Shown here piece by piece: positions 1 to 7,694 of a stretch of DNA of 64,000 nt. Under the pieces are notes generated by a model, which had not been told where the DNA came from, ran no database searches, and worked only from the letters and a program-made list of their open reading frames with translations. This stretch comes from CAXTPV01 sp965276715 (GTDB lineage Bacteria > Pseudomonadota > Alphaproteobacteria > Acetobacterales > Acetobacteraceae), in the NCBI GenBank assembly GCA_965276715.1, contig OZ255622.1:2542001-2606000 (forward strand), given 5' to 3'. How positions within the stretch are numbered: the stretch's first letter is position 1; every line of letters starts with the position of its first letter. Both the position numbers and the translations under genes were made by a program.

Positions 1-1620
1 GCGATCTGGACCATCCCGATCATCGCGCTGATCATCGCGATCTTCCTGGGCTACCGAACGATCACGTCGAGCGGCGCCCTGATCACGATCAGCTTCGAAT
101 CGGCCGAAGGCCTGACCGCTGGGCAGACGCAGGTCAAGCACAAGAACGTGGCCCTCGGCACCGTCGAGGCGATCAGGCTGACGCATGACCTGCGCGAGGT
201 GCTGGTCAACGTGCGGATGACGCGCGAGGCGAACCGGATCCTCAACGACAAGACCCGCTTCTGGGTGGTCCGGCCGCGGCTGTCGGGCTCGAACATCAGC
301 GGGCTCGAGACGCTGGTGTCGGGCGCCTACATCGCCGTCGACCCGGCGCCCGAGGGCAACCCGACGAAGGAGTTCGACGGGCTGGAATCGCCGCCCGGCG
401 TCCGGTCCGACGAGCCGGGACGCACCTACACGCTGATGACGGGCAACGTGAACTCGATCGGCGAGGGCTCGCCGGTGTTCTTCCGCGGCATCACGGTGGG
501 CGAGGTGCTGGGCTACAAGATCCCGCCGTCGGGGCGCGGGCCGATCCCGGTGCAGGTGTTCGTCCGCGAGCCGTACGATCATTTCGTCCGGGTCGACACG
601 CGATTCTGGAACGATTCGGGTGTCGAGGTTAATCTCGGCGGCGGCGGCCTAAAGGTGCAGGTCGAGTCGCTGCAGGCGGTGCTGTCGGGCGGCGTCGGGT
701 ACGGGATCAGCGAGGAGCGTCGCGGCCTGGATGTGCCGGAGGCGCCGGACGAGGCGGTCTACAAGCTCTACGACACGCGGGCCGACGCCGACTCGGCTGG
801 CTATCACCGGCGCATCCCGTTCGTGACCTACCTGCAGAACTCGGTCAAGGGCCTGGAGGTCGGCAGCGAGGTCGACCTCTATGGCATCCAGATCGGCAAC
901 GTGACGGACGTGAAGCTCCAGCTCGACCGGTCGGGAACGGCGCGGGTGCGGGTGGCGATGGAGGTGCAGCCCGAGCGCGTGTTCGCCGGCGACGAGCTGC
1001 ACGGCGAGACGGCCTCCGGCTTCACGCGCAAGCTGGTCGCCAACGGCATGCGGGCGCAGTTGAGCTCGGCGAGCTTCATCACCGGCGCCTCGCTGATCAG
1101 CTTCGAGTTCGTGCCCAACGCCAAGCCCGCCGACATCAGCATCGAGGGCGACGCGATCGTCCTGCCGAGCGAGAAGGGCGGCCTGTCGGGCATCACCGAC
1201 AGCCTGAGCGATGTCGCGGCCAAGCTCGACAGCCTGCCGCTGACCGAGATCGCCTCGCATCTCGACGATGTGCTGGCGGGCGCGGGCCGGACGGTCAACG
1301 ACCCCGACCTCAGGCAGGCGATCCACCAGCTCTCGGGCACGCTCGCCAGCATCCATGGCCTGGCCGACCACGCCAATCATGGCCTGACGCCGTTGCTGCG
1401 CGAGCTACCGGCGATGTCGGACCAGTTGCAGCAGACGTTGCGTCACGCCAACACGCTGCTCGCGAGCTACAACGGCGATTCGGATTTCGGCAGCAACCTG
1501 AACGCGCTGATGGGCCAGTTGTCGGACATGGCGCGCTCGCTGCGCCTGCTGTCGGATTACCTGCAGCGGCATCCGAACTCGCTGATCTTCGGGCGAAGCG
1601 CGCCGGGCCGGCACGAGTGA
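1..1620 (+). CDS. pqiB: PqiB/MCE-family intermembrane transport protein (5' end cut by window)
   Basis: The frame is open from base 1, so the N-terminus lies outside the window; 539 residues are visible against about 546 in E. coli PqiB, so little is missing. The visible part opens with the end of a hydrophobic anchor (IIALIIAIFLGY). Three MCE domains follow, each recognisable by the GLxxGxxVxxxGxxxGxV pattern, at roughly residues 30-110, 140-200 and 280-345. A helical C-terminal part then resembles the needle-forming segment of PqiB. The family forms a periplasm-spanning hydrophobic tunnel that moves lipids between inner and outer membranes. The stop overlaps the next gene (GTGA), which encodes the usual PqiC-type lipoprotein partner. 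PqiA is not in the window. Confidence 0.9.
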   Translation, partial: AIWTIPIIALIIAIFLGYRTITSSGALITISFESAEGLTAGQTQVKHKNVALGTVEAIRLTHDLREVLVNVRMTREANRILNDKTRFWVVRPRLSGSNISGLETLVSGAYIAVDPAPEGNPTKEFDGLESPPGVRSDEPGRTYTLMTGNVNSIGEGSPVFFRGITVGEVLGYKIPPSGRGPIPVQVFVREPYDHFVRVDTRFWNDSGVEVNLGGGGLKVQVESLQAVLSGGVGYGISEERRGLDVPEAPDEAVYKLYDTRADADSAGYHRRIPFVTYLQNSVKGLEVGSEVDLYGIQIGNVTDVKLQLDRSGTARVRVAMEVQPERVFAGDELHGETASGFTRKLVANGMRAQLSSASFITGASLISFEFVPNAKPADISIEGDAIVLPSEKGGLSGITDSLSDVAAKLDSLPLTEIASHLDDVLAGAGRTVNDPDLRQAIHQLSGTLASIHGLADHANHGLTPLLRELPAMSDQLQQTLRHANTLLASYNGDSDFGSNLNALMGQLSDMARSLRLLSDYLQRHPNSLIFGRSAPGRHE

Positions 1621-2249
1621 GCGAGGGGAGGGGACGATTGGGCGACGTGACACGGCGCGGCGTGCTGGGTCTGCCGCTGCTGGCACTCCCGGCGCTCGCG
1701 GGCTGCGGCAGCGGCGATCCGACCTATTTCACCCTCGAGACGTCGCCCGGCGCGGTCCGGCGCGGCGGCCCGTCGCCGATCGAGGTGCGGACGCCGAGCG
1801 TCGCCGCGTTCCTCGACCGCGACTACATCGTGCAGAGCACGCAGGGCTACCGGCTCAAGCTCGCCGGCAACGACGCATGGGCGGAAGCGATCGCCGACAT
1901 GATCGCGCGCGTGCTGACGTCCGACCTGTCGCAGAGGCTGCCGGACGCAACGGTGTTCCGGGCCGGCACCGCGATCGGCGGAACGCCGTCGGCGATCGTG
2001 GCGCTGGTGGTGGACCGGTTCGACGAGGACCAGTCCGGCACCGCGGTCGTCCACGCGACGCTCGCCGTCCATCCGGTGGCCGGGGAGGCGGCGAGCGTGC
2101 CGGTCGCGTTGTCCGAGGCGCCGGCCGGTTCCGGCACCGCCTCGCTGGTCGCGGCACTCAGCCATCTGCTGGGGCTGGTGGCGGACCGGGCGGCCGACCG
2201 CCTGCTCGCCTTGCCGCCCTCGGGTGCGATGCCGCTCGCCTCCGGCTGA
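1617..2249 (+). CDS. pqiC: PqiC/YmbA-like outer-membrane lipoprotein of the MCE system
   Basis: A 210-residue protein starting at a GTG that overlaps the pqiB stop by four bases, which implies translational coupling. A twin-Arg-like n-region is followed by a hydrophobic stretch and a lipobox ending LAGC near residue 30, so the mature protein is lipidated. The segment after it (PTYFTLETSPG, then IEVRTPSVAAFLDRDYIV) matches the ABC-type transport auxiliary lipoprotein family (PqiC/YmbA). The family anchors the MCE tunnel at the outer membrane. Position directly behind pqiB supports the call. Confidence 0.85.
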   Translation: MSEGRGRLGDVTRRGVLGLPLLALPALAGCGSGDPTYFTLETSPGAVRRGGPSPIEVRTPSVAAFLDRDYIVQSTQGYRLKLAGNDAWAEAIADMIARVLTSDLSQRLPDATVFRAGTAIGGTPSAIVALVVDRFDEDQSGTAVVHATLAVHPVAGEAASVPVALSEAPAGSGTASLVAALSHLLGLVADRAADRLLALPPSGAMPLASG

Positions 2250-3376
2250 TGCCGTCCGAGTGGTCGCTCGACCCGGCCTGGGTCACCGTCAACCACGGCT
2301 CGTTCGGCGCCTGTCCGCGATCCGTGCGCGACGCGCAGGCGCGCTGGCGGGACCGGTTCGAGCGGCAGCCGACCGCCTCGATCCATCGCGATCTGCCGGA
2401 CCTGCTTCGATCGTCGGCGGCCAGGCTTGCCGGGTTCGTGGGCGCGCGGCCGGCCGACACGGTGTTCGTCGAGAACGCGACCGCGGGCTGCAACGCGGTG
2501 CTGCGGTCGCGGAACTTCGCCGCCGGCGACGAGATCATGCTGCTCGACCAGGCGTATGGAGCGGTGGCGAACACGGTCCGGTTCGTGGCCGAGCGGGCCG
2601 GCGCACGGATCGTGACGGTGGCGCTGCCGTTCCCGGACGCCCCGCCCGACACGGTCGTGCGGGGCGTCGAGGCCGCGATCACGGAGCGGACCGCACTCGC
2701 GGTGCTCGATCACGTCACGTCGCCCGGCGCGCTGGTGCTGCCGGTGGCGGCGATGGTGGCGGCCTGTCACGCGGCTCGTGTCGCCGTGCTGGTCGACGGG
2801 GCGCACGCGCCCGGACAGCTCCCGCTCGATCTGGCGTCGATCGATGCCGACTGGTATGCGGGCAATCTGCACAAATGGCTGTTCGCACCGATCGGCAGTG
2901 GGTTCCTGCATGCGCGCGCGGACCGTCAGGACGGGCTGCATCCGACCTCGATCTCGCACGGACTCGGGCACGGCTTCCTCGCCGAGTTCGACTGGACCGG
3001 AACGCGCGACTTCTCCGGCTGGCTCGCGGTGCCGGATGCGATCGCGCTGTACGAGCGGATGGGCGGGACGGCGCTGATGGCGCGAAACGCGGCGCGGGCG
3101 GCCGAGGGGGCGGCGATCGTCGCCGCGGCACTCGGAACAGGGGTTGCCGGCGGGTGCCTGCCCGGTGCGTCGATGGCGCTGGCCCGGCTGCCGGCCGGGT
3201 TCGGCACCGTGGCCGCGGACGCGCTCGCCGTGCGCGCGCGGCTGATCGATCGCCGGATCGACGCACCGGTGCATGCGCTGGCGGGCGCGCTGTGGGTGCG
3301 GGTGTCGGCGCAGGCCTATAACGAGATGTCGGATTACGGCAGGCTGGCCGAGGCGCTGGTCGCGATGGGACGATGA
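2249..3376 (+). CDS. class V aminotransferase, isopenicillin-N-epimerase-like
   Basis: A 375-residue PLP enzyme of fold type I. ATG at 2249 overlaps the pqiC stop (TGATG); the longer upstream reading frame is antisense-like shadow. The opening WSLDPAWVTVNHGSFGACP is typical of the isopenicillin N epimerase-like subgroup. The PLP-binding Asp lies in VAVLVDGAHAPGQ and the Schiff-base lysine is in NLHKW (about residue 209). Substrate is unknown; family members act as epimerases or cysteine desulfurase-like enzymes on amino acids and peptides. Its stop overlaps the next gene, so the aminotransferase, binding protein and gamma-glutamyltransferase appear to be co-transcribed. Confidence 0.85.
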   Translation: MPSEWSLDPAWVTVNHGSFGACPRSVRDAQARWRDRFERQPTASIHRDLPDLLRSSAARLAGFVGARPADTVFVENATAGCNAVLRSRNFAAGDEIMLLDQAYGAVANTVRFVAERAGARIVTVALPFPDAPPDTVVRGVEAAITERTALAVLDHVTSPGALVLPVAAMVAACHAARVAVLVDGAHAPGQLPLDLASIDADWYAGNLHKWLFAPIGSGFLHARADRQDGLHPTSISHGLGHGFLAEFDWTGTRDFSGWLAVPDAIALYERMGGTALMARNAARAAEGAAIVAAALGTGVAGGCLPGASMALARLPAGFGTVAADALAVRARLIDRRIDAPVHALAGALWVRVSAQAYNEMSDYGRLAEALVAMGR

Positions 3377-4326
3377 TGCGAGCGGTCTGGTTTGGTCTTG
3401 TTCTGATGTCGCAGGGGGCGAGTGCCGCCTCGATTACTGACGCGACCGGCCGGTCGGTGACGATCCCCGATCATGTCGGGCGCGTGCTGCCGGCGGGACC
3501 GCCGGCGGCGGTGCTGCTCGAGGCGCTGGCGCCGGATCTGATGATCGGCTGGCCGCATGCGCTGTCGCCGGCCCAGCGCGCGATGCTGCCGGATACGGTC
3601 GCGTCCCTGCCGCCGGTGCCGATGCTCACCGGCAAGACCGACCAAGCGAGCGCGGTGCCGGCGCTGCACCCGGACCTGGTGCTCGACTATGGCACCGTCA
3701 GCCCGCGCTACGTGGCGCTCGACGAGGGGATCCAGGCGCGGACCGGCGTGCCCACGATCCTGCTGGACGGTTCCTTGTCGCGCGCGCCCGAGACGCTGGT
3801 GGCACTGGGCGCGGTGCTGCATCGCGAGGCGCGCGCGGCGCTGCTGGCGCGCGTCGCCCGGCAGGTCCTGGATGCGGTGCCGCGGACAGCGGGCAAGTCC
3901 ACCACGGTCGTGGTCGCGCGCGGCGCCGACGGGCTCGATGTGGTGGCGCCGGGGACGGGGGCCACCGAGGTGTTCGCCGTGCTCGGCTGGACCGTGCTGG
4001 CGCCGCCGGGCGATGGGCCGGTCCGGCATGCGCCGGGGGTCGGCGCGATCGCCCTCCTCGATCCGGACGTGGTGATCTTCCAGGATCAGGGCATGCGCGG
4101 CGTTGTGGCTTCCAACCCGTCCTGGCGTGCGTTGCGCGCGGTGCGCGGCGGCCGGGCGTTCGTCGCACCCGCGCTGCCGTTCGGCTGGTTCGGCGAGCCG
4201 CCGTCGATCAATCGCCTGTTCGGGATCGCCGCGTTCGAGAACGCGGCGATCGTCACGCCGTTGATCGCGACGGTGGTGGGCCGTGCGCCCGACGCGCCGG
4301 CACGGTTCCAGCCGATCAAGCCATAG
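3373..4326 (+). CDS. periplasmic substrate-binding protein, Fe-siderophore/cobalamin (FecB/BtuF) type
   Basis: A 317-residue exported protein with a Sec signal peptide ending ASA-A near residue 20. The start overlaps the upstream stop (ATGATGA). The body follows the helical-backbone binding-protein pattern: TDATGRSVTIP at the N-terminus, PDLVLDYGTVS in the middle, and PSINRLFGI near the end, a motif common in iron-complex binding proteins. No permease, ATPase or TonB receptor gene lies nearby, so it is an orphan in this window. The last 30 residues depart from the usual WL-rich ending. Ligand cannot be inferred beyond an iron chelate or corrinoid. Confidence 0.8.
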   Translation: MMRAVWFGLVLMSQGASAASITDATGRSVTIPDHVGRVLPAGPPAAVLLEALAPDLMIGWPHALSPAQRAMLPDTVASLPPVPMLTGKTDQASAVPALHPDLVLDYGTVSPRYVALDEGIQARTGVPTILLDGSLSRAPETLVALGAVLHREARAALLARVARQVLDAVPRTAGKSTTVVVARGADGLDVVAPGTGATEVFAVLGWTVLAPPGDGPVRHAPGVGAIALLDPDVVIFQDQGMRGVVASNPSWRALRAVRGGRAFVAPALPFGWFGEPPSINRLFGIAAFENAAIVTPLIATVVGRAPDAPARFQPIKP

Positions 4327-4337
4327 GGAACCGCGTG

Positions 4338-5930
4338 ATGCGCGACTTCAGCTTTCCCGGCCGAAGCCCGGTTCATGCCACGTCGGCGATGGCGGCGACG
4401 TCGATGCCGGCGGCGACGCTGACGGCGCTCGACGTGATGCGCGAGGGCGGCAATGCGCTCGATGCCGCGGTCGCCGCGGCGGCGGTGCTGGGGGTGATCG
4501 AGCCGCAATCGACGGGCATCGGCGGCGACTGCTTCTGCCTGTATGCGCCGGCGGGCGGAGGCGTGGTGGCGTTGAACGGCTCGGGCCGCGCGCCCGCCGC
4601 CTGCTCGATCGACCGGCTGGAGGCGGCCGGCGTGACGACGCTGCATCCGTGGTCGGCGCATGCGGTGACGGTGCCTGGCGCGCTGTCGGCTTGGGAGACG
4701 CTGCTGTCGGCGCACGGGACGCGGGGGCTCGACGTGCTGCTGCGCCCGGCGATCGGGTTCGCCGAGCAGGGCTGGCCGGTGCATGCGCGTGTGTCGCGCG
4801 ACTGGGCCGAAGAGGTGGGCAAGCTGCAGGCGGGGGGCGCGCATGCCTTCCTGCCCGCAGGCAGGGTGCCCGGAGAGGGTGCCCTGTTCGCGCAGCCTGC
4901 ATTGGCCGCGACATTGCGCGCGATCGCGAAGGATGGCGCGCGGGCGTTCTACGAGGGCGGGATCGCGGCCGGCATGGTCTCGACGCTGCGTGCGCGCGGC
5001 GGCCTGCACACGGAGGAGGATTTCGCGGACGGGCTGTCGGCGGCGATGTTCGTCGAGCCGATCCGTTCGGCCTGGCGCGGGCATGCGGTATGGCAATGCC
5101 CGCCGAACGGCTCCGGGGTCGCGGTGCTGATGCTGCTCGGGCTGCTGGAGCGGCTCGGAGTGTCGTCGGGCGGGGCGCTCGGGATCGAGCGGCTGCATCG
5201 CCATGTCGAGGCGGCACGCCTGGTCTACCGTGACCGTGACGCGTTCGTGGCCGACCCGTCGCAGGCGGCGGTTCCGGTCGGGGCGCTGCTGGATCCGGCC
5301 TATCTGGACGGCCTGGCGGCGCTGGTGCGCGACGATCGGGCGATCGGGACGATGCCGGCGCCGGGACGCGCGGAGCCCGCGCACACGGACACGGTGTATG
5401 TCGCGGTGGTGGACCGCGACGGCAACGCGTGCTCGTTGATCAATTCGCTCTTCCAGCCGTTCGGCAGCGGGATCCTGGCGCGCGAGGCCGGCGTGCTGCT
5501 GCACAACCGCGGATACGGCTTCCGGCTGGAGCGTGGCCATCCGAACTGCGTGGCACCGGGCAAGCGGCCGATGCACACCATCCTGCCCGGACTGGTGACG
5601 GCGGCCGGCCGCGCGGTGATGCCGTTCGGCGTGATGGGCGGCCATTTCCAGCCGATGGGCCAGACGCTGTTCCTGACCAGCTTTCTCGATTACGGCCTCG
5701 ACATCCAGGAGTCGCTCGACCTGCCGCGGCTGTTCCCGTCCGGCGGACGGGTGGAGGTCGAGCGCAGCATGCCCGGCGACGTGGTCTCCGGCTTGCGGCG
5801 CCTGGGGCACGATCCGTTTGTCGTGCAACGATCGCATGGCGGCGGCCAGGCGATCTGGATCGACCATGCGCGCGGCGTGCTGGTCGGCGGTTCCGACCCC
5901 AGGAAGGACGGGATGGTGCTCGGCTTCTAG
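4338..5930 (+). CDS. gamma-glutamyltransferase family protein
   Basis: A 530-residue Ntn-hydrolase. The ATG at 4338 sits seven bases after AGGGAA; a GTG at 4335 is the alternative. The N-terminal part carries the family signature (ALDVMREGGNALDAAVAAAA, then TGIGGDCFCLY). The predicted autocleavage and catalytic Thr is about residue 352, in HTDTVYVAVVDRDGNA. The C-terminal part has MPFGVMGGHFQPMGQ, also typical. No clear signal peptide is present, unlike E. coli Ggt, so a cytoplasmic role or a related acylase activity is possible. It follows the binding protein by 11 bases and likely ends this operon. Confidence 0.85.
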   Translation: MRDFSFPGRSPVHATSAMAATSMPAATLTALDVMREGGNALDAAVAAAAVLGVIEPQSTGIGGDCFCLYAPAGGGVVALNGSGRAPAACSIDRLEAAGVTTLHPWSAHAVTVPGALSAWETLLSAHGTRGLDVLLRPAIGFAEQGWPVHARVSRDWAEEVGKLQAGGAHAFLPAGRVPGEGALFAQPALAATLRAIAKDGARAFYEGGIAAGMVSTLRARGGLHTEEDFADGLSAAMFVEPIRSAWRGHAVWQCPPNGSGVAVLMLLGLLERLGVSSGGALGIERLHRHVEAARLVYRDRDAFVADPSQAAVPVGALLDPAYLDGLAALVRDDRAIGTMPAPGRAEPAHTDTVYVAVVDRDGNACSLINSLFQPFGSGILAREAGVLLHNRGYGFRLERGHPNCVAPGKRPMHTILPGLVTAAGRAVMPFGVMGGHFQPMGQTLFLTSFLDYGLDIQESLDLPRLFPSGGRVEVERSMPGDVVSGLRRLGHDPFVVQRSHGGGQAIWIDHARGVLVGGSDPRKDGMVLGF

Positions 5931-5961
5931 CGCCTGGACGCATGGATCACACGGTCGTGAT

Positions 5962-5980
5962 GGACGGCCCGGAGCCGTCC
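5962..5980 (+). other. GC-rich stem-loop between gamma-glutamyltransferase and Hint gene
   Basis: GGACGGC and GCCGTCC form a perfect 7-bp stem with a 5-base loop. It is followed by GTGGTTAGTTAG and then the Hint-gene ATG 12 bases after the stem. It may terminate the upstream operon or shape translation of the next gene; there is no true T-tract. Confidence 0.4.
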
Positions 5981-5992
5981 GTGGTTAGTTAG

Positions 5993-6679
5993 ATGTTAGC
6001 TAACGTTCGGCGGACAGGTGTGATGGATGTGCCGGTCACGGACGACGACGGACCGTATGTCTATCTGGTTCCGTCCGGGTCCGTTCCTCGCGCGGTCGAC
6101 TTCATGGCGATGCCGCGCGGCGAGTATCGGCCGCTTTGCTTCACCTCCGGAACCCTGATCGAGACGCCGGGCGGCGAGACGCGCGTCGAGGATCTCCGGG
6201 TCGGCGGGCTGGTGACGCTCGCGACGGGCATCGAGGCGGAGATCGGCTGGATCGGTCGGCGGCGGGTTCGCGATGGCGTCGATCGGCCGGTCCGGATCGG
6301 AGCCGGAGCGCTCGGTCGGGGCGTTCCGCGGCGCGACCTGTTCGTCTCGCCCGAGCACGCCGTGTTCCTCGAAGGCGCGCTGATACCGGCCGTTCTGCTG
6401 GTGAACGGTCGGTCGATCACGCGCGACGATAGCGGCGAGCGGACGACCTACCACCACATCGAACTCGAGGGTCACGGCGTGTTGCTCGCCGAGGGTGCTC
6501 CCACGGAGAGCTACCTCGACACCGGCGACCCTCGGCAAGTCCTGCTGCAACTTCCGGGTGGTGATCCGACGCATGATCCGGTCGACGCCGAGCATTTCGA
6601 CCCGTGCGCCGAACTCGTCCGGGGCGGACCTCGGCTGGAGGCGATCCGGGAGCGGCTGCGGCTGGCTCTGCTGGTCTAG
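5993..6679 (+). CDS. Hint (hedgehog/intein) domain protein
   Basis: A 228-residue protein. A short N-terminal segment of about 49 residues precedes CFTSGTLIETPGGETRVEDL, the start of a Hint_2 domain: the Cys is the expected self-splicing nucleophile, followed by the strand pair that begins the horseshoe fold. SPEHAVFLEG near residue 120 is the conserved block with the His, and YHHIELEGHGVLLAEG follows. Hint domains catalyse N-S acyl shift and self-cleavage. In this subfamily, common in Acetobacteraceae and Rhodobacterales, the target and role are mostly unknown. There is no intein-like C-terminal Asn-plus-extein arrangement, so cleavage rather than splicing is expected. MDVPVTDDD at 6023 is a possible later start. 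Confidence 0.8.
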   Translation: MLANVRRTGVMDVPVTDDDGPYVYLVPSGSVPRAVDFMAMPRGEYRPLCFTSGTLIETPGGETRVEDLRVGGLVTLATGIEAEIGWIGRRRVRDGVDRPVRIGAGALGRGVPRRDLFVSPEHAVFLEGALIPAVLLVNGRSITRDDSGERTTYHHIELEGHGVLLAEGAPTESYLDTGDPRQVLLQLPGGDPTHDPVDAEHFDPCAELVRGGPRLEAIRERLRLALLV

Positions 6680-6698
6680 GACTGCCGAACGAACGAGG

Positions 6699-6995
6699 TC
6701 AGGCCGACCCGTGCGGCGTCATGGCGTAGAGGTCGAGGACCTCGAAATCGCGCGGCTGGCAAAGGGCGGCCGCCTGGTGCGCGACCGCCGGCGCGTGCGA
6801 CAGCAGCGCATCCCACCATTCCTGCGGCGACCACGCGCTTCCGCCCGGAAGCGGCAGGATCTCGTCGGTGCGCGCGTGCGAGGCGAGGTCGGAGTACGAG
6901 AACAGCCTGTTGCCGTGCTTGATGAGCGCCAGGCGTGGGTGGACGTCGCCGCCCGGGGGCGCGATCCAGCGAGGTTCCGTGATGCCAATGGTCAT
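6699..6995 (-). CDS. small protein of unknown function (98 aa)
   Basis: I do not recognise this protein. It converges on the Hint gene, ending 20 bases from it. The composition is that of a folded soluble protein (aromatics, WSPQEWWDALLSHAPAV, FEVLDLYAM), with no signal peptide or membrane segment. Start choice: the ATG at 6995 has a purine-rich GAGAGAGC upstream. A longer overlapping frame (6676-7011) reads as low-complexity shadow, so this frame is preferred. The upstream spacer is AT-richer than the surroundings. Confidence 0.6.
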   Translation of the reverse strand: MTIGITEPRWIAPPGGDVHPRLALIKHGNRLFSYSDLASHARTDEILPLPGGSAWSPQEWWDALLSHAPAVAHQAAALCQPRDFEVLDLYAMTPHGSA

Positions 6996-7113
6996 GAGGG
7001 AGCTCTCTCATTAACGAACCGATAGCTATTACGGAGTGAGTCCGAGACCGGATGAGTCGTCGGAGCGGAAAAAACCGTTATAACATCTACAAACATTCAT
7101 TTCGGCGCATCCG

Positions 7114-7440
7114 TCACCGGGAGCTGGTGCCGAGCAGGCGTTGCCGCCATTCCGGCGGCAGCTTGGCGCGCACCATCTCGCTCGCGGCGATCATCTGCTC
7201 GAGCGCCGCGAGCAGGGCGGCGGCGAGCAGCGGCGTGACGTGCGGTCCGGTCCCGTAGGTCGACACCTGGAGCCGCCCGGGCGACTGCACGATGGCGACG
7301 CTGGCCCAGTGGTTCGCGTCGATGTCGGCCGCGACGATCGACAGGTCCTCGAGCAGCCGCATCGTCCGGAGCGCGGTCTGGTCCTCGCCCTGCGAGGCGG
7401 TGTTGCCTCGGAAGGCGGGGCTGAGCTGGAACGGGTTCAT
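7114..7440 (-). CDS. small protein of unknown function (108 aa)
   Basis: Unrecognised. The ATG at 7440 (MNPFQLSPAF) is chosen because AAAAGGAG lies seven bases upstream, one of the best ribosome binding sites in the window; the longer frame to 7521 lacks one. The predicted protein is soluble and alpha-helical, with MRLLEDLSIVAADI, then TPLLAAALLAALEQMIAASEMV and a basic end. It could be a small regulatory or adaptor protein. A perfect 14-bp palindrome lies about 50 bases upstream. It forms part of the accessory stretch between the Hint gene and the AlbA_2 gene. Confidence 0.65.
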   Translation of the reverse strand: MNPFQLSPAFRGNTASQGEDQTALRTMRLLEDLSIVAADIDANHWASVAIVQSPGRLQVSTYGTGPHVTPLLAAALLAALEQMIAASEMVRAKLPPEWRQRLLGTSSR

Positions 7441-7490
7441 CGACAAACTCCTTTTGGAGGCTTGCCGACAATGACCTGTTTTCCTGACCA

Positions 7491-7504
7491 GCCGGTTAAC
7501 CGGC
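7491..7504. promoter_or_regulatory. perfect 14-bp palindrome GCCGGTTAACCGGC
   Basis: The site is a perfect palindrome 51 bases upstream of the 108-residue gene on the minus strand, a position suited to an operator. No regulator can be named from the sequence. Confidence 0.35.
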
Positions 7505-7632
7505 AACCGACTGATGTCCATGCTCGCCCTCGCGGAGCCCCAGAGGACATGAAGCGGGCTCCACGGACGAAGAGACCGCGCCGCAGTGACCCTGACCCTC
7601 CTTTCGGGTTGATCCGGCTTTGTCCAAGTGAA

Positions 7633-7693
7633 GTTTGATCTTAGTTTGACAAAGGGCTACGTTTTGTAGGGCATCATCAAACTAGGATCAAAC
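7633..7693 (+). promoter_or_regulatory. phased four-site operator and promoter of the AlbA_2 gene
   Basis: A 17-bp inverted repeat (GTTTGATCTTAGTTTGA at 7633, TCAAACTAGGATCAAAC at 7677) has one mismatch and a 27-base centre. Each arm contains two copies of GTTTGA 11 bases apart, so four hexamers start at 7633, 7644, 7677 and 7688. Spacings of 11, 33 and 11 put all four on one face of the helix. A perfect -35 hexamer TTGACA (7646-7651) lies inside the left arm; no good -10 is visible. The right arm ends just before the start codon. This suggests repression by a multimeric protein, plausibly the gene's own product. Confidence 0.6.
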
Positions 7694-7694
7694 G

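Noticed and set aside
4200..4326. Frameshift at the end of the binding protein
   Set aside because: The C-terminus is unusual, but no other frame offers a better family ending, so natural divergence is assumed.
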